NCBI GenBank assembly: GCA_026225945.1
Contig: JAMJFZ010003581.1
Coordinates: 5,517,001-5,581,000, forward strand
DNA: 64,000 nucleotides
Origin: Cricetomys ansorgei
Lineage: Eukaryota > Chordata > Mammalia > Rodentia > Nesomyidae
Direction: 5' to 3'
Shown here: piece by piece, positions 12,085 to 23,296 of the stretch
How positions within the stretch are numbered: the first letter of the stretch is position 1
Layout of the letters: each line of letters begins with the position of its first letter
Position numbers and translations under genes: made by a program
Notes under the pieces: model-generated
The model's database searches: none
What the model saw: the letters and a program-made list of their open reading frames with translations, nothing else
Told to the model about the DNA's origin: nothing

Positions 12085-12200
12085 GGACATCTTTAGCTGA
12101 ACCTGGTGACAAATACTTCTGTAATCCTGTGTTCATTAAGAAACTACGGTAAGAAGAATGCAAATCCAAGAAAACCTGCTCTATACAGAGTTCAAAGTTA
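12085..12200 (+). mobile_element. Diverged B1-like SINE
   Basis: 'agctgaacctggtgacaaat', 'tctgtaatcctgtgttcatt' and 'tctatacagagttcaaagtt' follow B1 (7SL-derived) order, with many substitutions. Boundaries are approximate. Confidence 0.45.
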
Positions 12201-12329
12201 GCCAGGATTCTAGAATGAGCTCAAGGTTGGCCTTCTCAAATTGGCACTGCCCCTTGTTACCATGATTAGAGGACATTATGACATTGTGGCTTGACTTCTC
12301 TCTTCTAATAAGTACCTTGTTAAACCATG

Positions 12330-12800
12330 AACTACAATATCACAACTCAGATTACTGATCAAAGGAATAGAGTTCCAGCATTAAGAAGAGATTTGGGATC
12401 CTGAACTTAATTGATAACTAATTAATGCAGATTCAGGAACTTGCATTCAGGAACTCTATATCTAACAAGATGAATGTATAGCAGGAGGTTTTCTCGCAAA
12501 TGAAAATGATATTTCATTGCCCACTTCAATAGGGGTCAAACTAACAAGCCTGTCAACCATGTGGATAGGACAAGGGCCTTTCCAATGGCAACTTGTTTAA
12601 GAGACTTTAGAAATGGTATAAAATATGTCTAAAATGGAGATTGGCACTTCATCCCATGAGAGTGTGTGCTTTGCTCTGCAATGGTCTATTCTCCTTGGCC
12701 ACTGACCACTCTCATCCTTGAATGTACTGAATATTTGTTCCCCTGTATTCTGCAATAAACTCTGCTGGTCTTAGTTGGTGGTCTCTGTATAGGAGCAGTC
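12330..12800 (+). mobile_element. Probable solo LTR of an endogenous retrovirus
   Basis: The block has LTR architecture: TATAAAA at 12617-12623, then AATAAA at 12754-12759 followed by a T/G-rich stretch. No gag/pol/env-like frames are adjacent, so a solo LTR is likely. Termini and target-site duplication could not be fixed and the family is not assigned. Confidence 0.45.
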
Positions 12801-14284
12801 TCAGGCCTACACTCATCCAGTTTGAAGAAGCTTCTGGTTTTATCTAAAGGTTGTTGTTTGTCAACATCTGTGCTCAGACCATGGAATGACCTTGACATTC
12901 ACATGAGTCTGAAGCATTAGCCTTTTTGGGCTGGGTTGCTCATATCAACAATACACACTCACCCAGGCCCTTATACTCTCTCCTCACCCTTCAGAGCTGA
13001 GTATACAGGTAGGTTAGAACACATGGGCCTTTGCCATTCTGAAAAGGGACAGCTTCTCTCATCTTGTGACTTTACCTTCAACCAGTATCAGACATATAAT
13101 CTTCATAACTTAGGGAAAGTAAAATTTCTATGCCCTGATTGTTAAATTACCAAAAATTTTAAGACAGGAAAGGAGGGCTTCAAGCCTAGTGTTTGTAACT
13201 TCTGAGTGTGAGGACTGTGGAACTACCTGGGTCCAGACATAGAGCATCTCCTTATGTGGCTGCAGATGACATTTTATTAAGGGGTGAATATGCACTCACC
13301 TTCAAGCCCGACAGAAAAATATCCCCATATAAGCCTCTGCATCTGAACTGGCTGAGTCAGCAGTGCCTAATGACTGCCAGGGAAAACCTATCTCCCAAAC
13401 AAATGGGAAATGAAGAAGCCATTTGCCATGCACTTGTATACAAACAAATGAAAACATTATTCAGTATGGGAAATTTTGAGGACAAAAAAAAAAAAAACCC
13501 TTGATTTTGAAGAACACAAGACACACTGCAGGGTCTGTTAAGCACCACCATAGTCTGTGTTTCATGACAGAGCTATTGGGTAACTTGTAATATAGAAAAA
13601 CTTCATTTAATGCTATTTCTTCTCTTCATCTCTCTAGGCCTTCTGTAAATGAGGTAAAGAAGACTGGACTTTAATGATCACAGGTAGAAACTGGTTTTTG
13701 CCAGGACTGTTCACTTTCAGGAAGCACTGAGTGGGAGTCAAAAGATTCACCCTCTGGTGCACTTTGGGTAAAGCAATCTTAATTTCACAGTTGAGAGACT
13801 CCTATTTACTCTCTCTATTTAGTCGGCCTCTATTCATTTGTTTCGGCCTGTCTGAAGCCTCTTCTGTATTTGCTCTTTAGAAGAGTTTAGAACACTTTTC
13901 TTCTCTTTTCTTTGCAGTTTTGCCTCCTTTTGTTTGGATGATGGAGAGGACCTGAAACTTTTGCCAGTGTTTCTAGGTCCCAAGATCTTTCTGGAGACTG
14001 AGGAAGATGAGAGGTTCAGAATTAGGCTTCTTGGGTATCTTTACAATTTGGTAACAAGGAGTGTATGCCCTATACTTCATGCTTGCCCTCATCTGAAGAA
14101 TGAGATTTAGGATGTCTGCTTTTGACTGCTTGGGATCTATTTGCCCCTACCCTGAACATTTTATTTTTTATAAGAAAAAGACTTTAAGTGATACTTGTCT
14201 CAGGGTTTGTCTAGTTTTGTGTGAAAGAATTCTTACACTGCAAACAGTTAAAATTTATTTTTATTTCAAGATTCACTCTATTGG
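12801..14284. other. No assigned feature; two weak coding-like frames
   Basis: A 98-codon plus frame (13208-13501) runs into 14 consecutive A at 13484-13497. A 58-codon open stretch (13919-14092) follows a strong acceptor-like tract. Neither has a recognisable domain, so both are listed only as observations. Confidence 0.35.
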
Positions 14285-14345
14285 AGCTGTGGTTTTGTCA
14301 TGGTGGGATAGTGCTTGCCTAACATACACATGGTCCTGATAGTCA
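14285..14345 (+). mobile_element. Possible ID-like SINE fragment
   Basis: 'ggtgggatagtgcttgccta' resembles the head of ID/tRNA-Ala-derived SINEs. The rest is not preserved. Low certainty. Confidence 0.25.
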
Positions 14346-14719
14346 AGAAGGAATAATAGGAGGTAGGCAGAGTAGACTCAGTTAAATTATAATATGTGTG
14401 TATATGGAAGTGTCACCATAAAACCCATTAAGTTTCACAATGTAAATTAATTTTTATAATGCAAAGGATATATGTCATTAGAATAATATTTCATGTTGGC
14501 CTTTTGAATACAAAGACAACCTCTAATTGTCATTTCAAAATTGCAATGAAAGTGAAAATTGATGGCATGAATCCATTAGGGATTAACTTAATTCACTTAG
14601 AAAAAAAAAATCCAAAGATTCATCCATAACATTCCATGAAGTTTTATATGCATGTGTATTCCAAAGTTCAAGCATTCAGTCATGGGAAACTATCTGAACT
14701 TTTTAAAAGACTATCCACT
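14346..14719. other. AT-rich stretch, nothing recognised
   Basis: No repeat or frame seen apart from an A-run near 14600. Confidence 0.4.
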
Positions 14720-15080
14720 GTAGATAAACACTATCACCATTATGGTAAATGATGTTGTATGTTTTATATGTTATATGTCTTTATTTCTTTGGGAGAAACA
14801 CCAGATAGTGTGACTGAGGGTTCATGTGGCAGATCTACATTTAACTTTATAAGAAACCATCAATTAATTCCAAGAATGAGTATATCATTTAATATTACCA
14901 TAAGAAATGTATAAGGTATTCCAGTTCTCATACACTTGTGAATATTTGATGTTCTACACATTGCTTATTTTATCTAGTCTGATAGGTATGTAGTGTTATC
15001 TCGTTCTGAAGTCAATTTTCATTTTCCTAGTCATTAAATGGTTCTAGGCATCATGAAATATTTCTATTGCATTTGCATAT
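14720..15080 (-). mobile_element. Ancient L1 ORF2-end fragment, minus strand
   Basis: The plus-strand order 'gtgtgactgagggttcatgt', 'ataagaaaccatcaattaat', 'ctgataggtatgtagtgtta' and 'aggcatcatgaaatatttct' matches the complement of the late ORF2/3' part of old mammalian L1s. Heavily decayed. Confidence 0.6.
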
Positions 15081-15136
15081 ACTAGACCTAAAAGGTCACT
15101 TCCTAATTTTGGCAAATAGGGTTTTTTTTTTTTCAC

Positions 15137-15141
<5 letters not shown>

Positions 15142-15171
<30 letters not shown>
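15142..15171. repeat. (TG)15 microsatellite
   Basis: Uninterrupted dinucleotide run, preceded by a T-rich tract at 15122-15133. Confidence 0.97.
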
Positions 15172-15172
<1 letters not shown>

Positions 15173-15830
15173 TCTCTGGCTCTTACAATATTTCTGCCCC
15201 ATCTTCCAGGACTATGCTCAAATCTCTGAAGAAGGTGACCTAATATTGATGACCCATTTAGGGTTGAGCATTCTACATTCTTATTCTCTGCAACATGGCC
15301 AGTTATGAGTCTCTATGTTAAGTCCCTTCTACTGCAGAAAAAGAAAAAAAGATGAGGGTTAACTGATGTACTAGTCTATGGATATTAATATAATTCATTA
15401 GACCTTGTATAATATTATGTCCGTTTAGTAGAGTAACAGTAGTAGATTCCCCTGTAGGGTCTAGGATCTGTCTAGCTATAGTGCCAGATATGGGTTGGAA
15501 TTTGTAGATTGGGCCTTATATTCAAGGAGAAAGTTATTGGTTACTCCCATGACATTCATTCCACTATTATAGCCAGGGGTATATCTTACCAGGCTGGTCA
15601 TTGTTGGAGCTAGCAACAACTAGATTAAATTAAAAGCTAAATTCAAAGCTAGAAAGATTGGTGATTCCTTTTCTCCTCTGATATCATGCATGCACCATCC
15701 AACATTCTCAATACTAGTCAGCACGTAAGATGCTTGCAGATGAGTTCCACCTTAATTTCTCCATGATCTATATCTCAAGATTGTGCTGTCTTCAACAATA
15801 GTGTCTTACTGGAGGCAATCAAAAGCATGG
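15172..15830 (-). mobile_element. Old rodent L1-lineage 3'-region, minus strand
   Basis: 'tctggctcttacaatatttc', 'acccatttagggttgagcat', 'cagttatgagtctctatgtt' and 'accaggctggtcattgttgg' belong to a long, common rodent repeat. The same order of blocks appears, more diverged, in the L1 3' region at 17.9-18.3 kb, which is why I place it in an L1 lineage. The 5' continuation of the same family appears at 18.95-19.31 kb. Confidence 0.6.
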
Positions 15831-16018
15831 GCCTGGGTAGATAGCTCAGTAATAAAGGTATTGACTGAAAAGGATGAAGCCCCAAAAAGAAGCAAAGAAA
15901 TGACTCCTACAAGTTGTCCTCTGCCCTCCAAACATATATACACTGTGCTATATGAGCATGAGGACACGTAACTAAATAGATAAATGAATGGATAAGTACA
16001 TATAATAAAAATTAGAAA
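15831..16018 (+). mobile_element. B4/RSINE1-type SINE
   Basis: The tRNA-derived head 'gcctgggtagatagctcagt' starts at 15831. The 3' half 'tcctacaagttgtcctctgc' is typical of ID-headed rodent SINEs, and an AT-rich tail contains AATAAA-like units. Confidence 0.65.
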
Positions 16019-17559
16019 ACAACATTTTGTGGTTGTATGTTTTATATGTAAGCCTTTGGCACATTTTGAGTCAAATTTTTTCTTTTCGTCTTTTATTTTC
16101 TGTGTTTATTAGTCATTAATATCTAATTAGTGTGGCATTTGTACCGATGTCCTACTTTGTATTTATTCAACACTGAAAGAATATAAATGTAAATTTACAA
16201 TCAGCTAGGTATTTTGCTTTACTGTTTACATTCTTGTACATTTATTTTTGTATTCAAATATTATAATATTAATTACATTGGCTATTGACCTAAAAACTGT
16301 TAAATATTCATTAGAATTGGACCTCCACATTCACCATCTAGAAGATACCAAGGATGCCATGTTCCCTCAACTAAGCAGTGATTGTCTATAAGAAGTGGCC
16401 TTATTCTTAACTATCAGGTAGATGTCTAAGTTAAAGCACTAAGCTGACCTGATTGAATATGTGAGAGCATAAGAAGAGAGTTGTCCTTAAAACAGCAGCT
16501 CTATGTACTACCATGCACCAATAAATGCTAGAGTATTCCTGAGACTGCATTTTAAAGCTGTACAATCAAAATACAAAAAAATACAAAATGTTATTGACTT
16601 GTTATGCCAGATTTTTATATGAGGTTTAAAACCCTAGAAAATAGGACCTCAGAGTGAGGAAAATTTAGTGATAAAAAGCCTGTGAGTCAATGCTCCTTCT
16701 GGATTACAATCTGTGTTCCCACGTAAGGTTATAGGTGAGAAATTTGAAAGATAAGGGAATTTAAATGTTGAACTTGATATAACGTGACATATTTTATAAC
16801 ACTGTAAACATCCCAAGTGTGTGTGTACAGTACTGTAGGAGGAATATCAAGGATGTTAAGGTGCCTTGTAGCATACTTCTTCAGGCCAGAGCTGATGGTA
16901 AGAAATATGGTCTCAATCAAGACCCATTAATATTCATTGGGTAATGCATTATTGAAATAATAAAGGGCATGTGATGGCATTTAACTGCCAGAAAGCAGGA
17001 AGATACAATCATCATAATGACCATCAAGGTCAGAGGGGCAGCCAAGAAGTCTTGGCCCATAGGGTGTTTATAGAGATGGTTAATAATAGATGGAATCAAT
17101 AGTGGAGAGAAGTGAGGTGAGACACAGATCCAACAAGGGTATAGCTTCATATTTACAATTTTAAAATGGTGAGAATGGAACAAGACACTCCAAGATATCA
17201 CTCCAAAGGTATTCATGATCTCTCTGTTCATTGACTCTGAATGTAGAAATTAAGATAGGGTCTGCCTTAAGAGAATGAGACTGGCTCACAGTTGGCAATG
17301 TAACCCATCAATCCCCCTAAGAAAGAACTTAATTTTTAAAAATGGGAAATACCAAGACACACTGAATACTGTGGGGCATGGGATCTGAGATGACACTGGC
17401 GTGCAGACTGCATTATCAGGCTCCCGTGTTTGGAGGGAGTATAGAGGGCTTCAGGTAATTTGCTAAAATCCGATCCTTTATATTCACAGGGTCACAGATG
17501 CACTGTAGAGGAATAGGCCTGTGTGATAGCTAGGAAGGGTCGATATGAAGTAATCACAC
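16019..17559. other. Unassigned stretch with a 104-codon minus frame
   Basis: I cannot identify a repeat family with confidence. A minus frame at 17231-16917 encodes a hydrophobic, Met/His-rich product with no motif I recognise. 17240-17560 resembles repeat sequence next to the L1 3' end but is not named. Confidence 0.3.
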
Positions 17560-18850
17560 TCAGAGAGGGCCTCCTAGGGGTATCACTCCAACCCTGCCTA
17601 ACAATGAAACTAGACACAACCTCTCATATTGAGGCTAGACAAGGCAACCCAGTAGGAAGAGTCCCAAGAACAGGCAAAAAGGTCAGAGGCACACCCAGTC
17701 TTACTGTTAGGAGTCCCATAAAAACACCAAACTAACAACTATAACATATATGCAGGAGACCTAGTGAAGACCCATGCAGGTTCCCTGGTTTCTGCTTCAG
17801 TCTCTGTGAACCCCTATGAGCCCTGTTTAGTTGATTCTGTGGGTCACATTCTCCTGGTGACCTTAACCCCTTTGTTTTTTATAGTCTGTTTTCCTCTTCT
17901 TCTGTGGAGTTCCTGAGTTCTGCAGGGAGAGATCCAATAGAAATCTCTATTTTGGACTCTCTTTCCACCTAATGTTTAGCTATGGGAGTCTATATATGCT
18001 CCCATTAACTGCTGGAGGGAGCCTTTCTGGTACTGATTAGGCTAGGCATTGATCTATGAGAATAGCAGAATATCATTAGGAATCATTTCAGTGATTTTTT
18101 TTTTCTGCTAGTCATGTTTGATTCTATTCTAGGCCACAGGCTACCTAGCCTCTCATTCCTGGCCAGCCAGGCAGTGTCAAGCTTGGACTCTTCTGCATGG
18201 CAGATGTTTCAAGGTAGACCAATCATTGGTTGGCTACTCCCCTTAGTTCTGTCCCATCATTGCCCCAGCACATCTTGTAGTCAGTACACACTGTAGGTCA
18301 AAGGTTTTGTGACTGGGTTGGTGTCCCAATCTCATCACTGGAAGCTTTGCCTGGTTACAGAAGATGGCCTGTTCAAGCTTCATATCCTTCATTACTAGGA
18401 GGCCTCACTATGGTCACCCTCATAAATTCCAGGAAGTTTCCATTGTATTGGGTTTCCATATCTCCTCCAAAATGCCTCCCAATTCACATCATCTCTCCCT
18501 GTATTCTCTCCCTCTCTCCTTTATTCCTCCCTTACTGACTTCAGATGATCCTTCATGTTCCCATCCCCACCTGCCCTCAGTGCACCCACAAAATCTGTTC
18601 TATTTCCCTTTCCCAGGAAGATTCATGTGTCCCCGCTAGAGACCTCCTTATTACCTAGCCTCTCTGGGTCTCTGAATTGTGGTCTGATCATCCTTCACTT
18701 AACAGCCAATATAATATCCACTTCTAAGTGAAATCATACCATGTTTGTCTTTTTGAGTCTAGGTTTCCTCCCTCAGGATGATTTTTTCTAGTTCCACTCA
18801 TTTGCCCACAAAATTCATGATGTCATTTTTTTTATAACAGCAAAATAATC
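17560..18850 (-). mobile_element. L1 (Lx-like) 3' end, 5'-truncated, minus strand
   Basis: On the minus strand, the 18850-18760 end carries the last conserved L1 ORF2 segment (plus strand 'cctccctcaggatgatt' next to 'ctagttccactcatttgc'). The 3'UTR then runs to about 17560, including the complement of 'gacccatgcaggttccctgg' and 'gagtcccataaaaacaccaa'. The element is 5'-truncated and its frames are broken. It lies head-to-head with the plus-strand L1 3' end at 20.3-21.1 kb. Confidence 0.8.
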
Positions 18851-18949
18851 TTTAAATATTTTTAAAGTAAAATAAATAAAAATTTAAAAGCCATTGAAAA
18901 CATGGAGTTTGTTTTGCATTGGCCACCTGCTTCCAAGCCTGACTTGGAG

Positions 18950-19310
18950 TGTGAATGATATACCCAGTGACAGTCCATTGCAGATAATTTAGTTTTCCCC
19001 TCCCAACAGCTATTGTTTGTGAATAGCTTCTTGGAAAGTGGTGGGACTCTGTGACCACTTCCCTTCCTCACTGGAATTTTATTTGGGTTAAGCTTGTACA
19101 GGTCCGCGTGTACAACCTCTGAGTTCATGTGTTCATTACAGACCTACTGTGTCAGGAAGAGGCTGTTCTCTATGAGTCCATCTACCAACTCTTGGATTTA
19201 AAATCTTTCTACGTCCTTTTCTACCTCTTCCTGATGGGATGGCTTTGATAAATACACTCCATGTGGGACTGAGTCCATAGTTGGGTAAGAAACAAAATTT
19301 CATTGTCACA
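18950..19310 (-). mobile_element. Old rodent L1-lineage fragment, minus strand
   Basis: 'tgtgaatagcttcttggaaa', 'gtgggactctgtgaccactt' and 'ctgagttcatgtgttcatta' are the upstream part of the same family as 15172-15830. Overlapping minus frames of 68 and 88 codons are incidental. Confidence 0.5.
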
Positions 19311-19349
19311 CATCTTCATTTTACATCTATCACTTACATTATGTGGCTG

Positions 19350-19379
19350 ATTTTGTACTATAATATTTTGTACTATAAT
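19350..19379. repeat. Perfect 15-bp tandem duplication
   Basis: 'attttgtactataat' occurs twice back to back. Confidence 0.95.
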
Positions 19380-19790
19380 AGTAAAGTGGAATGTCTTCAG
19401 CAGGGACAGTTGTGTGGCAAAAAAATAAAATAAAATAAATGTTTAAAATGTTAAAATCCTTTCCTTCTGATCCTTAACACAAAAGGCTAGTTGATTCCTC
19501 TGCTGAGGAGTTTTTTCAAATACTCATTGCCAGTGATAGGAATGAATTGGCAGTGGGCTCTAAGCATTGGCCAAATCCTGATAGGGTTAGCATCACAGAG
19601 TTAAGATGATACAAATTACAGAGTGTAGAACCTGTATCATTGAATGTATCTTAGGTTCCACTGACTTGCATTTGGGATGGCTCTAAATAAGAATCTATGG
19701 TCTAATCTGGCCTCCAGCTCTCAAGGGAACATAATTTTGATTTTTACATTTGGGTTCCCTTAAGGTTTGTTTAACAACAAAGTCTATCTT

Positions 19791-19794
<4 letters not shown>

Positions 19795-19848
<54 letters not shown>
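19795..19848. repeat. (AT)27 microsatellite
   Basis: 54 bp of uninterrupted AT, self-complementary. It generates an artefactual Tyr-Ile repeat frame on the minus strand. Confidence 0.98.
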
Positions 19849-19852
<4 letters not shown>

Positions 19853-20319
19853 TATATATCACACATAATATCATATATAATGGAACAATCATTAACGGAG
19901 ATACTGTGACCAACAACAACTGGACATGAGCAAAAGAGAGTGAAGACACCAAACTCAAAGCAGCATGCTCATCATGACCAGAGTTTATGAAAAGAGTGAA
20001 GACTAATGAATGAAAGGGATAAAAATATCAGGAAATGCAAGAATATTCAAGAAACAAATGTGAAATGGACAAGGTAACTAATCATATGAAAAGGACAGGT
20101 TTACCACAAATGCAGACATGGCTACTGATAACATACAAAAGCATTGGCAAGTGACGTCTTACAAGGGGTAGCTTTGGCCTTGAGCTTTCTTTCATGGATT
20201 TTGTGTAGTGAGGGGCAAATCCTGGTGCAGTTATCTGGATGCATCTATAACTAGGAGGCTCTAGAAGGGAGGCAGCCTATGACAAAAGAGTAATGCAAAA
20301 CATGTAAGTTAAATTCAAC
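19849..20319. other. Unassigned stretch
   Basis: Purine-rich sequence between the microsatellite and the L1 3' end. It could be a diverged upstream part of that L1, but I see no diagnostic block. Confidence 0.35.
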
Positions 20320-21062
20320 AGAAGGGCAGAACCCCATGCCAAGGGAGGGAATCCATGCCTGATATTGCAGGGCAGGCCAGAAACAACAGACAGGATAGCC
20401 AGGGAATGATTGCTAATGATGTCCTGCTCTACTCATAGATTGATTCCTAGCCAAATCTTCATCAGAGAGGCTTCCTCTAGCAGCTTACAGGAACAAATGT
20501 GGATCCCCCAGGGCCAAACATGCAGAGCTAGGGGAAACCCTAGATCTGTGGAAGAAGGGGTGGGGCAACTGTGGGGACCAGAAAGGTTGAGGACACCAGG
20601 AGAACAAACCTCACAAAATCAACTGACCAGCACTCTTAGGAGCTCATAGAGACTGAAGCAGCAGATATGGAACCTGCAGGGTCCCCCAAACATAGCTTAT
20701 GGTTGTCTAGCTTGTGTTCTTGCAAAAGTCCTATAGGCTGGAGTGGGGGAGTCTCTGACTCTTTTACCTGCCCTTGGGACACTTTCGTCTTGCCGAGTTG
20801 CCCAATCTACCCTGGATGTAGGAATTAATATCTGGCCTTGTTCCATCATGTTATGCCCTGTTTGAGGGGTAACTCTGGAAAGACTATTCTTTTCTGGGAA
20901 GAAATGAGGAATGGGATGGCTTGGAGGGTGGGGGCAGGGCAAAGATATGGGGGAGAGGGGAGATGGAGGGAGATGGGTGGAGTGGATGGAGGATAGGAAG
21001 GGGGTCGGGAGGTATTATACAAAAGAAGAAAGATTTTTTTAATTAAAATAAAATAAATTTTC
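20320..21062 (+). mobile_element. L1 (Lx-like) 3'UTR and tail, plus strand
   Basis: 'catcagagaggcttcctcta' corresponds to the complement of the 18.0-kb part of the minus-strand L1. A 3'UTR with 'gggagtctctgactctttta', a G-rich tract (20900-21010) and an A-rich end near 21062 follows. It is 5'-truncated. An 81-codon minus frame over it is incidental. Confidence 0.78.
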
Positions 21063-21344
21063 TAAATTTCCCTGAATTTCTCAAAATTAGTGGTTATTAT
21101 AACACTCAAATTACATGTTAACTCATCAATATATAATGAAAATAATTATATTTAATATTTAGTTCTGAATTTACGTATAAGAATTTTCTGATTCACATGA
21201 ACTTGTTGCTCAATGTAACAACATCCCAAGCCACACTTAACCAGTTTTAAGTTCAGTGATGGTGGCTCCAGGTGCATTTATTCTTAATCATGATAATCAG
21301 ATAGTCACAAATAATAGCATAATAAATTTCCTTTTTTCACTTTC

Positions 21345-21690
21345 TCATCTCTGTGATCAAATATCTGACAAGAAACAACGTGATTAGGGAGGGATTTATT
21401 TCAGGATGATTTGAGAGTATAGTTCATGATGTGGGAGGAAATGTGTCAGCAAGAACAGCTTGTTGCTATGGCAGCAGAGTGAGGTCACTTCTCAAATTTC
21501 AGTGGGATCAATAAGCAAAGAAACTTCTGCTTGAAATGAGGTTTGGCTATCAGCCTCCAATCCCTACATCCCTAGTGACCCATTTTGTCCAGATAAGCCT
21601 CATGTGCAGGAGATCTCAAAACAGTGCCACTAGACAGGGACCAGGTGTTCAAATACATGAGCCAATGGTGAATATAACACAATCAACCCA
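21345..21690 (-). mobile_element. Rodent LTR-like repeat, family Y, old copy
   Basis: 'ctctgtgatcaaatatctga', 'gagggatttatttcaggatg' and 'gttcatgatgtgggagga' follow family Y order. The right half is more diverged and its edge uncertain. Confidence 0.55.
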
Positions 21691-21789
21691 TAACAAGAAT
21701 GAAACGTGTTAGTTTAAATTACCAGGATGTCCTTAGAAAATTGTAGTCCTGAAGACAGATATGTAGCTATTGGATCTGACCCATTTCTT

Positions 21790-22275
21790 CTTTCATTGCA
21801 AAGGAAAAGGACATGAGAAATTATCACCAACAGTGCCCTTGAAGGCTGCTCCCTATGCTGTCTGAGCCAAAGCAAAACAAAATGAGAAATGTGGCTTTAC
21901 AGAAATGAATGAAACAAAAACAAGTATGCTGGTGAGAGAGCTGAACAAAAACAACAATAGACATGCAAAAGTGGACTGAAGACAGCCCATGGGACCTCAA
22001 CCTTACACAAAGAACGACAAGCAACTAAGGAATGCTGAGAGCAGGAGGAATAGTCCTCCCTGGGGAAGAACGTGCTCATTGGTTATCCAATACCAAATGG
22101 TCAGCCCTAAATACACACATACAAGTAATATTTTGTAGACTGAGCAGGATATATATATATGTATGTATATATGTATAATTGAAGGAGACCAAAGAGGGGT
22201 ATATGGGAGGACTTAGAGGGAGGCAGAAAGGGAAGGGGAAATCAAGTTATTCTATTATAATCTAAAAAAAAAATG
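21790..22275 (+). mobile_element. L1 3'UTR and poly(A) end, plus strand
   Basis: 'ggaatgctgagagcaggagg', 'ttggttatccaataccaaat' and 'caagtaatattttgtagact' are characteristic of murine L1 3'UTRs. They are followed by a purine-rich stretch and an A10 run at about 22263-22273. Truncated at 5' near 21790. Confidence 0.82.
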
Positions 22276-22984
22276 AAAGAAATAATTATAAAATAATTAC
22301 GTTACATAAAATTTTCTATCTTGAAATTATGCACATTTGTTTCTTCTATCTCCATTAGCAATGAAGAAACTCACCTCTTAGCATTTAAAGTGAGAAATTA
22401 TTGGCTAAAGTCAGACACCCTCATGCATGGTCACATTCTCATGGATCAGAGTTGGGAAATTTCAACCCTTGATGGTCCTGCGTCCAGCCTTCAGAGCACA
22501 ACACTTTCCCCATCCTCAAGAAAGGAAAGGGCAATGTGCTCCACTAAGGCAGTGGAGAATCAGCAGAGAAATCACAGAAAGTGCTATGCTGATATCACCA
22601 TATTAAGTAAAAGATAAACAGAACTAGTTTTTGAAAAAATTGAAAAAAGGGAAATGACTGATGTGCTGTCTCCAAATTTCAAAACTGATGGTTCCTGCCT
22701 AGTATAAAGGAATAAGAAGAAGAAAAAGAAAGACTCAAGTGAAAAGTTTTTTCAGTTTTAAAGTCATTATTCACATGTATATAATTGTCAAAGAATGAAC
22801 CTAATGAATCACCTTAATGTAAAGCACATTGCTTTGTCCTTTAAGCAATATTTTGCTGTGTGCTAGGAAAAGCTTTCTAACTAACATTATTTCTAGGATT
22901 TGCTTCACCTAGCATGGAATAGATGCTTAACATTTCCACAAATGGACTCATAATCACATTACCCTTTGTGTTGTGTGTGTGTGT
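22276..22984. other. Single-copy-looking stretch, nothing recognised
   Basis: A 98-codon plus frame (22321-22617) has no recognisable domain and no flanking splice pair I would trust. Confidence 0.4.
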
Positions 22985-23110
22985 TAGCAGGTAGAGCAGT
23001 CAGTATTATCACTCATTTTGTAAGATGAAGAATGAAAATTTTTAGAGCACGGAATAAACATTTAGGATACACAACGATATGCCTAACTGGATTCCACAGC
23101 CCTGAGAAGT
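22985..23110 (+). mobile_element. MIR SINE fragment
   Basis: 'agtattatcactcattttgt' followed by 'gaagaatgaaaatttttaga' matches the core/3' order of mammalian-wide MIR (…attatccccattttacag, then the gag-rich part). MIRs predate placental radiation. Diverged, so moderate confidence. Confidence 0.5.
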
Positions 23111-23296
23111 AAAGAAAACAAGATTTAAATAGGAAGAAGACTTGCTTTAAGCAAGAACAGAAAGGCAGATATGTAGCTCTAGAGCAGAGCTGTGCAATGT
23201 CAGCTGCAGCTGCCCATTCTCTGCTTCTGTGATTGCAGTTACAACCCAGAGTTTCTCTACTCTCATTTTTCTTTCCCTTACATCTTTTCCTTACAG

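Noticed and set aside
19695..19958. 87-codon minus frame with alternating Tyr-Ile
   Set aside because: Created by the (AT)27 microsatellite.
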